Below, one piece after another: positions 24,263 through 37,900 of a DNA stretch of 64,000 nucleotides (the stretch's first letter is position 1; each line of letters opens with the position of its first letter). The DNA comes from Himantopus leucocephalus (Eukaryota; Chordata; Aves; Charadriiformes; Recurvirostridae). The DNA is taken from positions 38,597,174 to 38,661,173 of the forward strand of contig RSEF01000005.1 in assembly GCA_003993805.1 (NCBI GenBank). Direction: 5' to 3'. Under the pieces are notes generated by a model, which saw only the letters and a program-made list of their open reading frames with translations, had not been told where the DNA came from and did no database searches. A program made the translations under genes and the position numbers.

Positions 24263-27200
24263 TCATTAATATAAATGACATTATAAGCAACAGGAAAAAG
24301 CCAATAAAACATAATGCTCTGTGCAGGTAAGAAGCTGCACAAAATGTAAAAAAAAAGTTTAAAAACCAAAAAAGTAAAAGAAAGTTTAAAGAACATGTGT
24401 GAATTATGGGTAAAAAATAAATGAGAAGTAAAGATGCTTTTCTGAGTTCATGATGAGGTGAAGTCATAATTCAGTGTTTATCTCATTGTTGCATAATGCA
24501 AATAAATTAACGCAGTTATTATATCGTTAAGAAGATATGAAGAGTAGGGAGCAGGAAGAAAAGGAACTTTTAAAAGGATCCAGCTTAACAGGACAAAGAA
24601 ACAACCTGATCCTTATGAATTGTGGGCAGCTAACATTTCAGCATGCATTGAATACAAGAATTAATGATAAAGGAAAAATTACAGGGAAGTAATTCTTAAT
24701 AACAATATTTAAATAGTATTTTAAATATTTCCAGCTGTTTGTAAAAGAGATTTTCTCTACTGCTTTTTAAATTTCAAAGAACATGTGACTGTAAAAATTT
24801 ACTAGTGAGACCCAACTTGTGTAGCTGGTACGTAAAATGTGCTGTACAGCCTTAGCTATTCAAGGGAACATGCATGGCGGCCTTTGCTTTGTGGAGTGAA
24901 TGTGGAGACAGGCAATAACCCGCAGCTTTACCTCCTTGAGTGCAACAACTATGCTTTTTTTTGGTGTCTGTGTTACTTACACAGGAATGGTAGATTCAAA
25001 AGGCACTTCTGCTTGCCCACTAATACAGCCTGTGACAGACCACAGTGTAATGGAAGCAATGCCTGAGTGTAGGTTCCACGTTTGTCAAACAACTTTCTCA
25101 CTGCAAGATATTTTTGTTCAGAATTTTCATGCAGTTCTTCAAGAAAATATTTATTTGCAGAGGCAACAGTGAAAAATACTCTCTTGCAAAAATGTGGTCT
25201 TCTCCCTCTAGTTAACCCATCACAGTTCTATAAAAGCTAAATACACATATGTGTTTGCATAAGATGTCAGGATTAAACCCTTATGGCTATCAATTCAAGA
25301 CACATTTTCTATTCAGCAGCTATTGATTTCATGTTACCAGATCAAGACAATATGCAACAAAGAGAAACGCAATGAGAAACAAATTTTCTTAAATGCAAAA
25401 TTCACTGAAATGCAAGTTTAAGAACCTTCCACTCAGTTTCATCTTAGTTCTGAATTTCACAGTCAATAAAGTTTTACCAGCGGAAAGATGATACTGCTTC
25501 TGCAAGTATCTGCTGAAGAGCAGGAAGAAGTACTGATCTACATTAGCTTAATATGGGTTACGTTTGTTCAATGTATGAGCTTACTGCCTTTTCTAAGCAT
25601 ACTTTGGACAAAACCTTTGAACTGTTGCAAGAGGTAGAGATAATTAAAAAAGCTATTAGTGTCTGCATATGCACATTTACTACAATGTTTACATTACAGA
25701 AAGGAGGTGGGCCAAACTATCTGCTGGAAGCAGTTACGAAACTGCCAAGTGGAGCAAAGATGTTGGCAGCAGCATCTGTCCTAGAGCAAATTCTGGCTAC
25801 TGATTCTTCACTGTGTGGTTTTCTTTGCTCCTAAAGAAGGCATATTCCCAGTCGTTAACGATAAGCAGTGGCAGGCAATGTTGGTGGATAACTTAAGAAA
25901 ACTGTGGACTGAAGACCTCTCTTTTCCAGTAATGTCGTGGTTTAGGCATTCTCACCTGGGAGCATGATACCTTTTTCCCAGCGTGTAATAGGAGGTATTT
26001 TCTGGTTCGCACTCTGGTGAGATCTCATTGTTCTCATCCCACTCATTGATCTCCGTTTATTAACACTGCAATGGGCCTTACACCGCATTATCAGTCCACA
26101 CATCTAGATAGTTAGTGTTACTTACGAAATTGCAACAAACATTTTGTATCTCTATGCCTCAACAACACTTGGTTCTTGAAAGACTACCAGATTGGGCTTG
26201 GAGCCAATGGCTATTTTGAATATTTTATTACATATCAGAGTAACTCTTGATCTCGTAGTTTTCTTTCCCTGTTATATCCACTGATTTTTAATAAAGGTAG
26301 CTCCAGAATTATGCTGCTTAAAGAGCAGAATCAAAGGCAATTGCTGCTAATTTGGTGATAATATTATCTTTTTATATCACTTATTCTTTGATAACAGAAT
26401 TTATTAAAAATAGAACATCTCCCAGAAAGTAATCTGTGTTTGCTCAATTTTATGTTTTCTTCCCTTCCAGAATCCAGTTTGTGATTTCCCATTTACACAG
26501 TTCGGAACAAGCTGCAACAAAGCCACAACTCTAAAGCCATATGAACATTTAAGACAATATTTGAGGAGAAACACATTCTGATACAGGTGTCAGGAATACT
26601 ATAGCTGCAGTCATCATGAGGAATGATCAAAGCTTGAATCTTTCTTTTAAAGAAGACTGCTATTAAAAAGGCCTTTTATATAATACTAACTGGTTAGTTT
26701 CATTAGTGCTGCTGCAATCATGAATGCCTAACATATATTCATGTCTCCAGATGGTAGAACAGTGCTATACATCCTGTTTAAAAGATGCTCAGCCCTGAAA
26801 ATGTTCTTCGAGAAGGTGGAGCTAGTAGCTGCTGGACACTTAAAAAAAATTGGTTAATGTATTTAGATGCTGAGTGTGAACCAAGCTTTTCCAGACAGCT
26901 CTCCTAATAGAATCTCACAGCTCTATAGCAAGGCATAAAATGAACTCTGGTCTTCTTAATCCTGTTGCAGACCATCTTTTCTTGAACCGTATCTTTATAT
27001 CTACAAGTAGATACTTCATAAGACTTAGATTGGCCCATTAGTATTTTGTTCTTTTATAAGTAATGCTGCATCTTTACTAGCTAAGAGACTTCCTTTTGAC
27101 TAAAAGGTCATCGATTTACATGGGTGAATTCTCGATCAGTTCTTTCTCTCTGACAAATTACCTTTAAGTCTTCCCAGTGCTGAAAAGTCTGGGGAATGCA

Positions 27201-27842
27201 TGTCCTGACATTTAGAAAACTCTTCACATAATGCTTCCTGATGTTGGTTTCTTATTCCTTCTTCACTCAATTAAGGAGGTGTGGCAGTAGCCATGTGATG
27301 AAATACTAAATTCTGCCGTTTTCTTTCTTTCCACAGAGAAAGGTCAGTATACCTTTCTGGGACAGAGTAAAATGCTTGACAGAAAAGATTTCAAGGGGGA
27401 AAAACATTAGAAGAGGAGAAAAGAATTTAGGCCAAGCTGGAAAGTGGGATATGTGAATTCCCTCAGGGTGAGGAGGGAATTAAATCTGACTCTAACATAG
27501 CCCATATCCAAGAAATGTACTAATCATTAGACTATTATGCAAAAACCAGCTGCCTTCTCTTTCTTCCTCCTTCCTAATCCCCTGAAATGGAAGGTCATTT
27601 TCTGCCGTGTTCTTAACCAGCCCACGATATATTGGGTCCTTAAAGTGATTTTGGAACAGGGACATCTTGTTTCTGAATTCCAGGTGAATCTTTCACTTAC
27701 ATGGGAAACAATTATTTCAGTTTTGGATTGAAACACAAGAATGGTATTACGAGGCAAGTGCAATGGCATAATTTTGTCTTTCTAACAGAGTTTTTGGCTC
27801 TCTTGCCCTCTTGGATTAAGGAATCTAAATTCTGCCAAAAAC

Positions 27843-27878
27843 TGCACTTACTTCAAGTGCAAGATTTTCAAATCTTGC
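27843..27878. repeat. Two abutting short hairpins
   Basis: TGCACTT/AAGTGCA (27843-27849 with 27855-27861) is followed at once by GCAAGATTT/AAATCTTGC (27859-27867 with 27870-27878, perfect, 2-nt loop). The two overlap by three bases and so are mutually exclusive at the join. Confidence 0.8.
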
Positions 27879-30800
27879 CCAACTCTTCAAGTTCTTCTAA
27901 AAAAATAAAAAATATTAATTTAAATTGTGTATAAAGGCAGGAATAGTGTGAAAAAGGCTGACAGTAGAACTGTGATGGACATAAAATTTCAACAAGAAAT
28001 TTAGATTTCCATCTTCAAAATCGGTATTCAAAGAATTCTAACTTTATGATTTTAAGTGCAAAATCTGAGACCACAGTCACAGAAAATGTTTAAGTTTAAA
28101 CAAGTTTGTAGAAAGATACCATTGCACAAAACAAAAAGATGAGTTCATGCAGACTACAAGGACTAATTTCTGAACATACTTTTATGGAGTTTTAAATATT
28201 ATTTAAAATATTTTGATATATAGCAACTGATGTATGAGGCATAGCTAGGCAAATTCAAATCCTCCATTACTGAAATGCAGACATTAGACATGCAACAAAA
28301 CATCAAAATCTCTAAACTAAACTTGGTAAACCAAATTTTTCATATACCACTTTACTTATTTTTATGCAGTATATCCACTGGTACTTCAGATTATGCTGTT
28401 AGGTTTAACAGTCTTCTGTGATTTAATAAATAATGAAGATAACTTTGCTCCCTTCATTGCAATTTGGTCAGTTTTTTTAAGCTTGCTTACTTTCCACAAT
28501 TCTCTTGCATATGAAGAACACCAGGGAGAAAAACAGGTGTAAATCCCTGCTCTTGGCATTGATAAGAGCTGTGATTCTGTAAAGCAGCAATGCAGGGCTT
28601 ACACTTGTGTCCAGTGCTAACACTTTTGTCCCATATTAAAGGACTTCAGAACTCCTGAAAATCATATACAAACAGCTGAAACAAAGTCCATTTCGTTCAT
28701 CTTCAAAGACTATGTATATGCTTTTCCACAATCCCAAGGCACTTTTCAAAGACACCAAGGCCTCACTTCAAGGCAGAAGTATCTGAGTAACCTAGGAAAT
28801 ATTTCTTTTCTCAATAATATAGGCTCAAAAGTCTAAGGTTGCAAATAAGGTTTTGCTCAGAGCATGATAGCTGCTATAGTTACTTCCAGTTACTGAAGAG
28901 TTTGCAGTAGACTCATTGCCTTGTGACCTCAATGACTTTGATGTTTTAATGACATGGAGACTGTTTCTTGTTGACACTGAATGGGCCAAAGCAGGCATCC
29001 AGGTAGCACAGCAGACAGAAAATACCACTCCAAGTAGGACAGTACAGCCTGAAGGATTTTTAGGATGCCCTTAACTCTGCTAATGGATCACCAAGAAGGT
29101 TGATGGCCAGCTTCTTGGGAGATGGAGAGGCAACAGATGTTGGTTATAACAAATACAGAGATTGCCACAGTGACAGTAAAAGTACAAGGGAATCTCCTCA
29201 TATTTGCTTATCCAACTCCGTAATAGCTTATCATGAGAGGGCTACTCCATAAAACAGTAGAGGAATATGTATGGACATACACAAAAACATCTGATGAGCT
29301 GATGAACAGGAAACTACTGGCTCTGATGATGTTCGATGCTTTGACTACTTCTTCATCCCATTAATTATGCTTTGTTCAAGAGACCACTATCACATCCTAA
29401 AGGTTTGAACAAAAAAAACCTAGCACAATCTGACATGAGAGTAAACGTGACAAAACAATAATAGGATACTACAGGGGAGCAGGAAAGGTATCACTGGACT
29501 TGAACAAAGTAGTGTTCAATTAAAATTAGCTTTGACATATCCCTGAGCAAGTCGGACAGTAGAAACATTGAAGGTGGGATAACTGTTAGGTGGACAGAAT
29601 TGTGACCCTCAAATGGAGGAAAACAAATGAAAAAGGAGATAAAATGGAGAGAACAAAATTCCAAATTAAATACAAAACTATCTTTTATTGATGAAAAAAA
29701 ATGAAAAAAGGAAGATGTGATACATTTTCAGCAGAGAAAAGCACTAAGTCTCTGCATCATGTATCTTTGACAACAGCTGTAATGGTAATTCATTCTGAGT
29801 TTTGCAGTGAATGGAATTATCATTTTTTTCTTTTTATTTGTTTTCAATGTGTTTTAGCAGCTGACTACATTTTATGTGACTTTTTTTTTTTTTTAAGATT
29901 GTAGATTTACTCACTGAAAACTGAATACCTTTCTAGCACTCTATGTAAACTCTTTTCCTGTAAGCTTTGAGCCTAAGAATATTAAGAATGGGAAAATCCA
30001 ATTCAAGGAAGGTGCTGGGGAACAATGAAAGGGAAGGAGAAAGGGAGGAATAATCAGGTAACCACTTTCCCATTTCAGACTTTTAAGGGAACATAATTCA
30101 TGGAAAAAAAGCCATTACCTCCATCTTTACATATAATTCAGGACTAACTAAATCAGTCCAGGAAGGGACTATAAACAGGGCTCATCTCATGTCAGAACAG
30201 TCTGGAACAGGATCTCTTTGAGGTATACATATGTGTAAGTCTATCAGCGTGATTTTTGTTGCAACATCTCTTTTGATAGAAAATTAGTCCTGACTAGATC
30301 AACCCAAATGATTAATCAATCTCATTCTCTGACTGTTTTCAATTTTATGTGATTTTCCTGAGGCAGGGATCATTCATTCTGAAAATTGGCTAAGCATCTT
30401 GTGGACCACCTCAATCATTTGCTATCTAAAGAAAACATTCATCAGCAGTCCTCAAAGCAGGGGAAAAATGGAGATGTGGTTCTGAGCTCAGTAAGAGTTT
30501 GGAACGAGACACAACCACTTCACAAAGATGAAAAATTTTTTCACTGCTGGAGGATTGAATCCACAGGGAGCTGAATACCTTTGACAGAGCTAAAACCTGA
30601 CTCACATCAGACATGGACTTTGCAGCACACTGCTCCTGATGTTTGTGTGCTGATTCAGGAGGGTTACCCACCCACAATGACACAAGAGCTCAAGGGAAGC
30701 TGTTAGCCAGGAGCTCTCACTTTTTGCAGAGGGAAAATTCAGTGCTCTGTGGTATTTCGAAGGTGTGCGACAGCCGCTCCTGAGTCAGCCTGCTCCACCA

Positions 30801-33299
30801 GGATTTCCCGCAGGAACTCTGCTGCACATGACCCCAGCTGGCATAGTGTTTCCTGATTAAGTGCTGGAGGTCTGACGCAGAACTTAGCCAGCTATTCCTA
30901 TGAGCTCTGTCATTATTACGTAACTATTCTTCCCTTTGATACTTTCTTATAGCTGTACGTCCATAAGGCTCATGGATCTTTCTCAATCTTAATAAAATAC
31001 ATACCTGAACAAATTCTAGAAGTTTTAAGTTTGTTCTAGCACTGGACGTCTAGAAATCAATGAGTAAATTGGTAACGTTCCTGAAAGCGTGAGCAACATT
31101 CACTATAGCAGTTGAAGTTTATTATGCTTGTCTAATACACCAACTGAGAATGACGCTTAAACAAAGCAGTTCTTAACACTTGGTCAAAAAGACATTCACG
31201 TGATCCAGCTCTTCTAAAATGAATACACAATTTTTCTGGGGCTCACTGAGGCTGTGGATAATTATCCTTCCATAGAATATAGAGTGCCAATAACCATGCT
31301 TTTGAAAAACTGTCAAAGTACAATTAATATGACTGGACACGGCTGAATTCAGCCGAACACTGTCAGTTACAAAATCCTTGAAAACATCAAAAAGCTGCAG
31401 AACTATACCTCTCTACACCTGCCTAGGACTTGCACACTGTTTATGCATTTTTACTCATGCTGACTTGCTGATGCCTCTTGGAAAAATTTGGAAAAAACAA
31501 ATGTTTTATTTACAGACAGCTTTGTCTGCTATCATACTTTTTTACTCATTTCTTCGTGTCTAGGAAAAGCTGGCTAAGAAAATGATATCTGATCTTTCAA
31601 AATTCATTCTGCTCTACCTGTGAGATCTCAGTTATGGTTTTCAGTGTTTCCATGAGGCATCAGCAGGTCTAAAAGAGAAATGAAATTGCATTTCTATCAC
31701 AGACATATCTGTGTCTTTCTTTTGAGTAAAGAGTCTACCGTGAATTTCAAAAACTGTATCGTAACGAGTGAAAAACCCACCTTGTGAAGCCAGCCCATTC
31801 TAGATATGTCCTATTCTGGTGCTGGACAAACATTAGATTGTCAGAAGTCCAAGAAGAGAGAATGACAAAGTCACTCATGTGTCTACCTTTTGTTCTCACC
31901 TACATCTGGCAAAAAATGTCAGACTACAAAATCCACAGATGAATTCTCTATTTTTTCCCATTACTATTACTGGAAAAATATCCAGCAAAGCAAGTTCTCT
32001 GCCAATCTAACTTTGACCTAGCCTGGATGGACCATGCCTAATCATAAAAATTAGTATAACTTCAATGACCTGTTCATTCATTCTTTCATTCGCCTTCCTC
32101 CTCCTGTGACTGCCAGTACACTTCCCGGTCTCGATACCTTCTGAGACTTGCAAAGCAGTCAGCATGAACAACTACTGAGTGCATTCTTTCAGGTGTTGAC
32201 AATTAAGCAATACACAGATCAAAACTTGTGGTGCCTTAAGAAACCACTGATTTGGACCTAAACTTTGATTAGCTTTAATCATCTAACTTTAATCATCTTG
32301 ACCAAGAAATCATCCAACAGAAGGACTCCCGGTCATTTGTTTGCAAAGAAGACATTTCTACCAGATTTTTACTGCTCAGGCAGACTACCTCGATGCTATA
32401 TTCACAGAGAGAATTTTTGGGTAAAAGTGAGTTGGGGAATTTTACTTCAAAGCTCCTCTAAATCTCCTGAAAACTGAAAAAAATTGCTTGTGAAAGTTTT
32501 TCAATGAACAGTGACAAGCAACTTCTTTAAATACACACACATTCTCAGACTTACGTTCTCGCACCACTCTTTTATCTTGTATAATACTTAATGGATGACA
32601 TATTTCATTCCACAAGTTGACAATGTTAAAAATGTGCTATTCCTTCTAGTTTTAGTATACTGCAAAGCCACTGATAGCTACAGGCACTATGAGCGATATA
32701 TGACTGAAGAAAAATGAGATTACTGCTGATAAGGAACAAGAGACTTTCATATCTTAAAAGAGTCTGAAATCCAGCAAATATGATCCCTAGCAGCAGATGC
32801 CCCTCAGACAGAAAATGAAAGAAAAATGGTGGAAAAGTACTCATTGTGGCTTGTTGTTTCCTTCAGCCAGAACAGCAGCAAAATTAAATAGCTCTAGCAT
32901 ACTGTCTGCATGAAGAAATCCTGCTTCTCTGGGAAAAACATAACCCAAAGACGACTAACAGTCTAACAAAATGAGCAGTAATTTTCCACTATGGAGAAAG
33001 TCACATTACACTGACTCACCTTCATTGGTAGAATATACCTTTACTCTGGAAGTGTTGCTCTTTTGAAAGCTATCGTGCTTTCACCATCAATGTTTATTGT
33101 AATAATGATCAATTTAATGGAGGTGTAGTACCAAAGCCAAACCTCAGGCTGGAAATATTGTATTAATGATTCTTTAACAAAAGGAATGAGACATATGCAA
33201 ATGTGAAACAGCTCCTTTCTCTGTCTATTAATGTGTCCCTGGAACATGAATGAACATAATTTAAAAATGTCACTATTCATGCTACAGTGCAACCCTTAC

Positions 33300-33418
33300 C
33301 TTGTATCCTGACGATTTGATGTGCACTCCTCGCTTGGTCAGTGTAGATTTCATTCGGATGAAAAAAGAGCGCTCTAGAGTGTTGTCAGTGGTTAGTAAAC
33401 TGGGGCTTGTAGATTCCA
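33300..33418 (-). CDS. NPAS3: NPAS3 internal exon (PAS-A, C-terminal part), 119 bp
   Basis: This is an internal coding exon of the bHLH-PAS transcription factor NPAS3, a nuclear DNA-binding regulator of neural development that works as a heterodimer with ARNT-type partners. On the minus strand the exon follows a pyrimidine-rich tract ending in CCCTAG and ends at AAG|GTAAGG, so both splice sites are canonical. The first two bases (TG) complete a Val codon begun in the previous exon. The next 39 codons are open and include [20 protein letters not shown] followed by [11 protein letters not shown]. The ERSFF(I/L)RMK motif is the hallmark of the SIM/HIF/NPAS branch in the late strands of PAS-A, and the STLTKRG continuation fits NPAS1/NPAS3. 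The preceding ESTSPSLL linker matches NPAS3 as I recall it. The exon ends on a whole codon (phase 0), matching the start of the exon at 5281-5474. The other two frames contain stops. I see no disruption. The sister gene NPAS1 is the only serious alternative. Confidence 0.96.
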
Positions 33419-33864
33419 CTAGGGAATAGAAAAAATACATATACACATAATTTAGATTTTATACATCCCCTCTAAGCTATTTTTCAGGTGCAATCCTTGA
33501 ACTCACTAAAAATAAATGACTGATGGATGCTAAGAGTGTTGTAATCAATTTACCTCGTTTAGAAAATGTTTACTTAGCAAAAAAAAAAAATTTGAAAAAT
33601 ATATGTATACTCAGTAAGTCTCATTTTCAAGTTATTTTTCCCATAGAATTTTTAACAGAGATTTGCCTCATTAACTCTTTCTTGCACAATTTTGTTATGA
33701 CTGGAGTTATTTTCTCGAGGTATTATGTTGTTTAAAAAACTGGGGAGCTCTTCTGTATTTTGTGAAAAGCAAAGTCTCTCTAAGGTAGCAATTCTGCCTG
33801 CTGAAATAGGCTGCAAATTCTGCAGGCTTTTATTCCCTAGCCTCCACTCCTCGTTTGCAGTGAT

Positions 33865-34018
33865 ACCTAGGGTGAGTCACTGCTGGTTTTGAGTGCCTTG
33901 GTTTCCCTATTACTGAGGGTTAATTATTATCAATAAAGCACTGAACAGCCTGAGGGCAAAAATGCTCAAGTAAATGACACATACTATTATTATTACTATT
34001 ATTATTATTATTATTGTC
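33865..34018 (+). mobile_element. MIR-like SINE tail ending in ATT microsatellite
   Basis: GGGTGAGTCACTGCTGG, then GTGCCTTGGTTTCCCTATTACTGAGGG, follow the MIR pattern GGGCAAGTCACTTAACC…GCCTCAGTTTCCTCATCTG. The copy runs into an expanded ATT array at its end, as MIR tails (TTATTATT) can do. It lies 450 bp upstream of the NPAS3 acceptor at 33419. Confidence 0.5.
33984..34015. repeat. ATT trinucleotide microsatellite
   Basis: About ten ATT units in a row with one ACT interruption. Likely length-polymorphic. Confidence 0.9.
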
Positions 34019-34559
34019 ATCATGATCACAGTTTTAATTATTGGTGACTAATTTGTCACTAACGAAATGCCTTTGTAGTCCAATTGAAGAGGTATTTCCT
34101 GTTTGAAACTATAGCTCTCACCTGTGCTTCTCACTCCCTCGACTTCAACCACTTAAAGTACTAAATACTCTTAGTGTAAACGGTGATAAAATAGTGGGTA
34201 CAAACCTAGTCAGCACTGTACGCAACCTTTATTATTGTTATTTTTAGCCCTGATAACCAACCTCTCCCCAAAATACTGTTCATGTGAAAATTCTGGAGCA
34301 GCTTACAGTAAACAAGCATTATTGGAGATTAATTAACTTTCAGTTTCAATGAGTAATTAATACTGAATTTAGAAGTTACTTTGAAATTATTCTGCTGTTG
34401 TTTTGGAGAACCGTAGAAAGTATTCACGTATTTCAAAAGCATTTGTTATGTAGTCAACAGAAACACAAAAACTTGTTTGTGAGCTAAGGATTGTATTGAA
34501 TTGTCTTGTGTTTGTGACATTTCAACTCTATTGTGATGAAATAACTGACAACAGTGCCC

Positions 34560-34940
34560 CTTTCTTTAGTTTCTCTCTTAAGATTTTTTTGTTTTAGAGA
34601 GCATGAATTCGATGTCATTTTAAATGTACAGCTCTTTATCACTCGAGGGAAAAGCAGAGCCATGTTATATTTAGTACTTTCATTTCTTCTGATTAAATAT
34701 GAATTACTATGAAATTTTTCTCATCATCTAACACGCCATAATACGCCAACAGCTTTTTAATACACTATATAAGCACAAACTTCTGCTCTAAGAGTTTAAT
34801 TTGCCCCTCTAATCCAATCACATCAACCTTATTTCTCTTATCAGAGATTCCCATTTTGAATTAAATGAGCTCATTAGTTTTAATCAAAAGCAGAGAGATC
34901 AAAACTTAAACGTAAATGCTTTAGATCAGAACTGTCAGTC
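34560..34940. promoter_or_regulatory. Candidate conserved intronic regulatory element near exon
   Basis: A repeat-free AT-rich stretch 1.1-1.5 kb upstream of the NPAS3 acceptor, dense in TAAT/ATTA cores, with a CCAATCACATCA site near 34815 and a perfect 12-bp palindrome AATGAGCTCATT at 34864-34875. Its function is inferred from composition only. Confidence 0.22.
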
Positions 34941-37900
34941 AGCCGTGCAGTTCTATTTTACTAAAACACAAGATCAGAGACCCTTAGAACCAATTTTTTC
35001 TCGTAAGGGATGCCAAGAGCTTGAAGATGCTATATCCTTTTTTTTTTTTTTGCTCCCAAGGACAGATTATACATTTAAGGTTAGACTTAATTTAGAGTAT
35101 TTTTTTTCATCCTGGTGGAAATGGGAAAGCATGCCATTCTGCTGTTGTCTCTCTCACATTTATTGGTGCTGGTCCTTGGAGACCTGAACAAATGTGAAGC
35201 CATCACAATCCATGCAACAAACCTGCCCTCAAAAAATTCATCTCTGTTCAGTAATATCATCTAAGAAATATAACTCTGAAAAGAAAGATAGTGGGTAGTG
35301 AATAGTTCCACAGTATAGTGGAACCCTGAAACGGCAACCAGGATCACCGGGATAGCAGCAGTGCTGCTAAGATGAGGATCATAATTAATTATTATTTTTA
35401 TTGTACAGTAGTCTACAGTGCAGTAGTTAAAGAGTACATTAAGAAACCACAGCATGGGTGCTTCCTGCTGTGTGAAGAAATGCTAAAATCAGCCTAACAA
35501 GCGTAGTTGTTGTAGTCCAGCACATTATGCTCTAGCACAGGCAATAAGTACAATATGTCCTCATGTGTTCTAATGGTAATTACCTAAACACACAGAAGTA
35601 CTGTTAATTAAACACACAATATCTCACGCTCGAAAAATGATCAGGCTGTAATACATATGTACCATTCCCAAGCAACTGAAATTAAAATTTCTCTTTCGTA
35701 CACAGTTTTATGAAAGAAAGGAAAGCATCTGACATCTAGTACAATGTACTTGGCATTGACATTTTCTGGGCTCATGTCACCTTGTATCATAAGTTTAACA
35801 TTATTTTGCTGTTACTATAGTATGTACAAGCCTATACGTCTCTGTAAGTGAATGTTATAAAATGCATATAGTTTATCCAACAGACTGTAACTGTGTCTGT
35901 CATACAAATATATATTCTGAAGTGGTTGATTGTGTTTAACAAAGGTACCTGAGAGTGTATGTGTGAGGTGGGATTAGTTACCTAGAAGTCCAGAATAGCT
36001 TATGATCAGCTTTCTGAATTTCTCTCAGGAGAGAACCACTATGGCCGATAGTACAAATCTGCATTCAGACTTGCACCCACCCATGGTAGATACTGTAACA
36101 ATGCTAATGGTGATTATGCATGCAGGATTTTAAAAATAGGATGTGTACAGAACACATCCACTGATGGCAGTGAGATTTGCAGAGGAATATATGGAATATG
36201 GTCCATTATGAGTTCTCAGGAGCTGATTTTAAATGCCTATCACTCAGCCTTTTCAATTTTTTTCCAGTTATGTCAAAGGAAGCTAGCAATCTGAGGAACA
36301 TCAGAATGAAACTCTGTGGCAGCTCATTTTTTCAAGAGGTTTTTTTTTTTTTAATTTGTAATCTAAGACCTTTAAAAAAGCCAGAAATAAGCAAGGTCCG
36401 CTTTGCTTGATACTATAGTAACTAAAGATGTCTTTTACACTGAAAAATAATGCTCCTGGGCTGAATTTACTGAGTCTAAACCTACTGCTGGGTTATAAAC
36501 CCCTGAAACTGATTTTAGGATGCTAATATTATGATAAAAGTCAATGCTCACTGCGTGTGAATGAAAGCAGTATACACTGTCAGGCTCAGAAGTATAAAAA
36601 GTAAGTCTAGATTGTCTTTGCAAAACAGATAACTGTGTACTCTGCTGGGAAGCGCTCACCTTTGTGTGTCCTTAAATATCTTTGGCAGCTACTACTAAAG
36701 GAATAAACCTCTTCTCTTTCCACTCCCAAAGCTGCTAATGCAGGATGAGATTTCCGGGTGCAAGGAATGCATTGTCCATTTCAAAGGGCATGAAGCTGCA
36801 AACCACTATACCCGTACAAAAGTGTCATAAATGTTAAAACGTTAACTAAGAGCCGCGGAGGCAAATGGGGAGATGGTATGAATTAGTGGCCAGCTCCCAA
36901 ACTTATTTAGTTATCTCCTCCTAAGCATTTCTTTGTGACCAAGCCTTGCGGCTCTGATCCTTCAATGGGCTTTGCCTTGGGAATAATCTTAGGCCCAGAC
37001 CCCACAAACCAGTCATGCCCTGTTTAACTTTACCTGCTGGAAGAGTTCTTCTGATGCTAGCGGAATGTGTACCGATAGATAAACATGCACATAACTGTTT
37101 GGAAGACTAAGGTCCGTGGATCTGCTCCTGCAGTGATCTACAGACGCGCTCCAGCATCTGTGTGCAGCCTGACTACCTTAATGCTATAGAGCAAAGCAAT
37201 GTTAAACAATGCAAATAATTGCTATTACACAGCAATAGCACAAGTACTATCCCTGTGACTGATTCACAAGCACATTCAAATTCAGATAAACAATTTGTCC
37301 CCCAGGAAAAAAAGAAGTTCCAAATTTGATTTATGTCTTAAATAATGAAATGCTGCCAAAGCAGCCTGAATAAATATGCACCAACTTCTGGGGATTTTTC
37401 CTCACATGCATTAAAAATAATTGAGAGGAGAAAAATGCATTTTCGCATTCCAAACAGCTAAAAACCAGGCTTCTCATTCTTAGGAGGACCAGAAGCTACA
37501 GAGGGAAAACCAAACACCAACAAGGAACTTGAGGGGGTTGGTGGGAAAAAAAGCTTATGATTTAACATACAGGAAATTCTGGATTTGGTAGAATTTCAGG
37601 AAGTTTCCACCTGGCTTTCATTTCTCTTCCTTGAAAACAGGTGTCTATGCAGCTTTTAAGAGACATTCTCAAACACCAACTATACAGCTCTTAAAAGAGA
37701 AACAAAATAGGAGAACATAAAAAATAGTAAGAAAAAGGGACCTCTCTTCTCATGTTTTCTACACTTTCAAACCTCTTTCCCCATTTTCTTAAAGTCTTAT
37801 AAGCCTTTGCATAGGCAACTGAGAATCATTATGATCAGATGAATAATTAGGTAATATAAATCTATCATTTTCAGTTGGACTAGATGCATCTTTGTAAATG

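Larger units (their letters stand above)
5475..33299 (-). other. NPAS3: NPAS3 intron between the two exons (27,825 bp)
   Basis: The intron is bounded by donor GTAAGG (just below 33300) and acceptor TTCCAG (just above 5474), both on the minus strand. It is AT-rich. Identifiable contents are a 106-bp duplicated segment, one 100-N gap, several single-N assembly joins, a long decayed CR1/L3 LINE, MIR-like fragments, short hairpins and poly-A/T tracts. I looked for further NPAS3 coding segments and found none. The open frames inside it are short and resemble no protein family I recognise. Confidence 0.9.

Noticed and set aside
36640..36680. Possible extra NPAS3 exon on the minus strand (acceptor-like CCTTTAG, then about 35 nt, then AAG|GTGAGC)
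   Set aside because: The piece is tiny, encodes nothing matching NPAS3 as I know it, and two of three frames stop. It is most likely a chance pair of splice-like sites.
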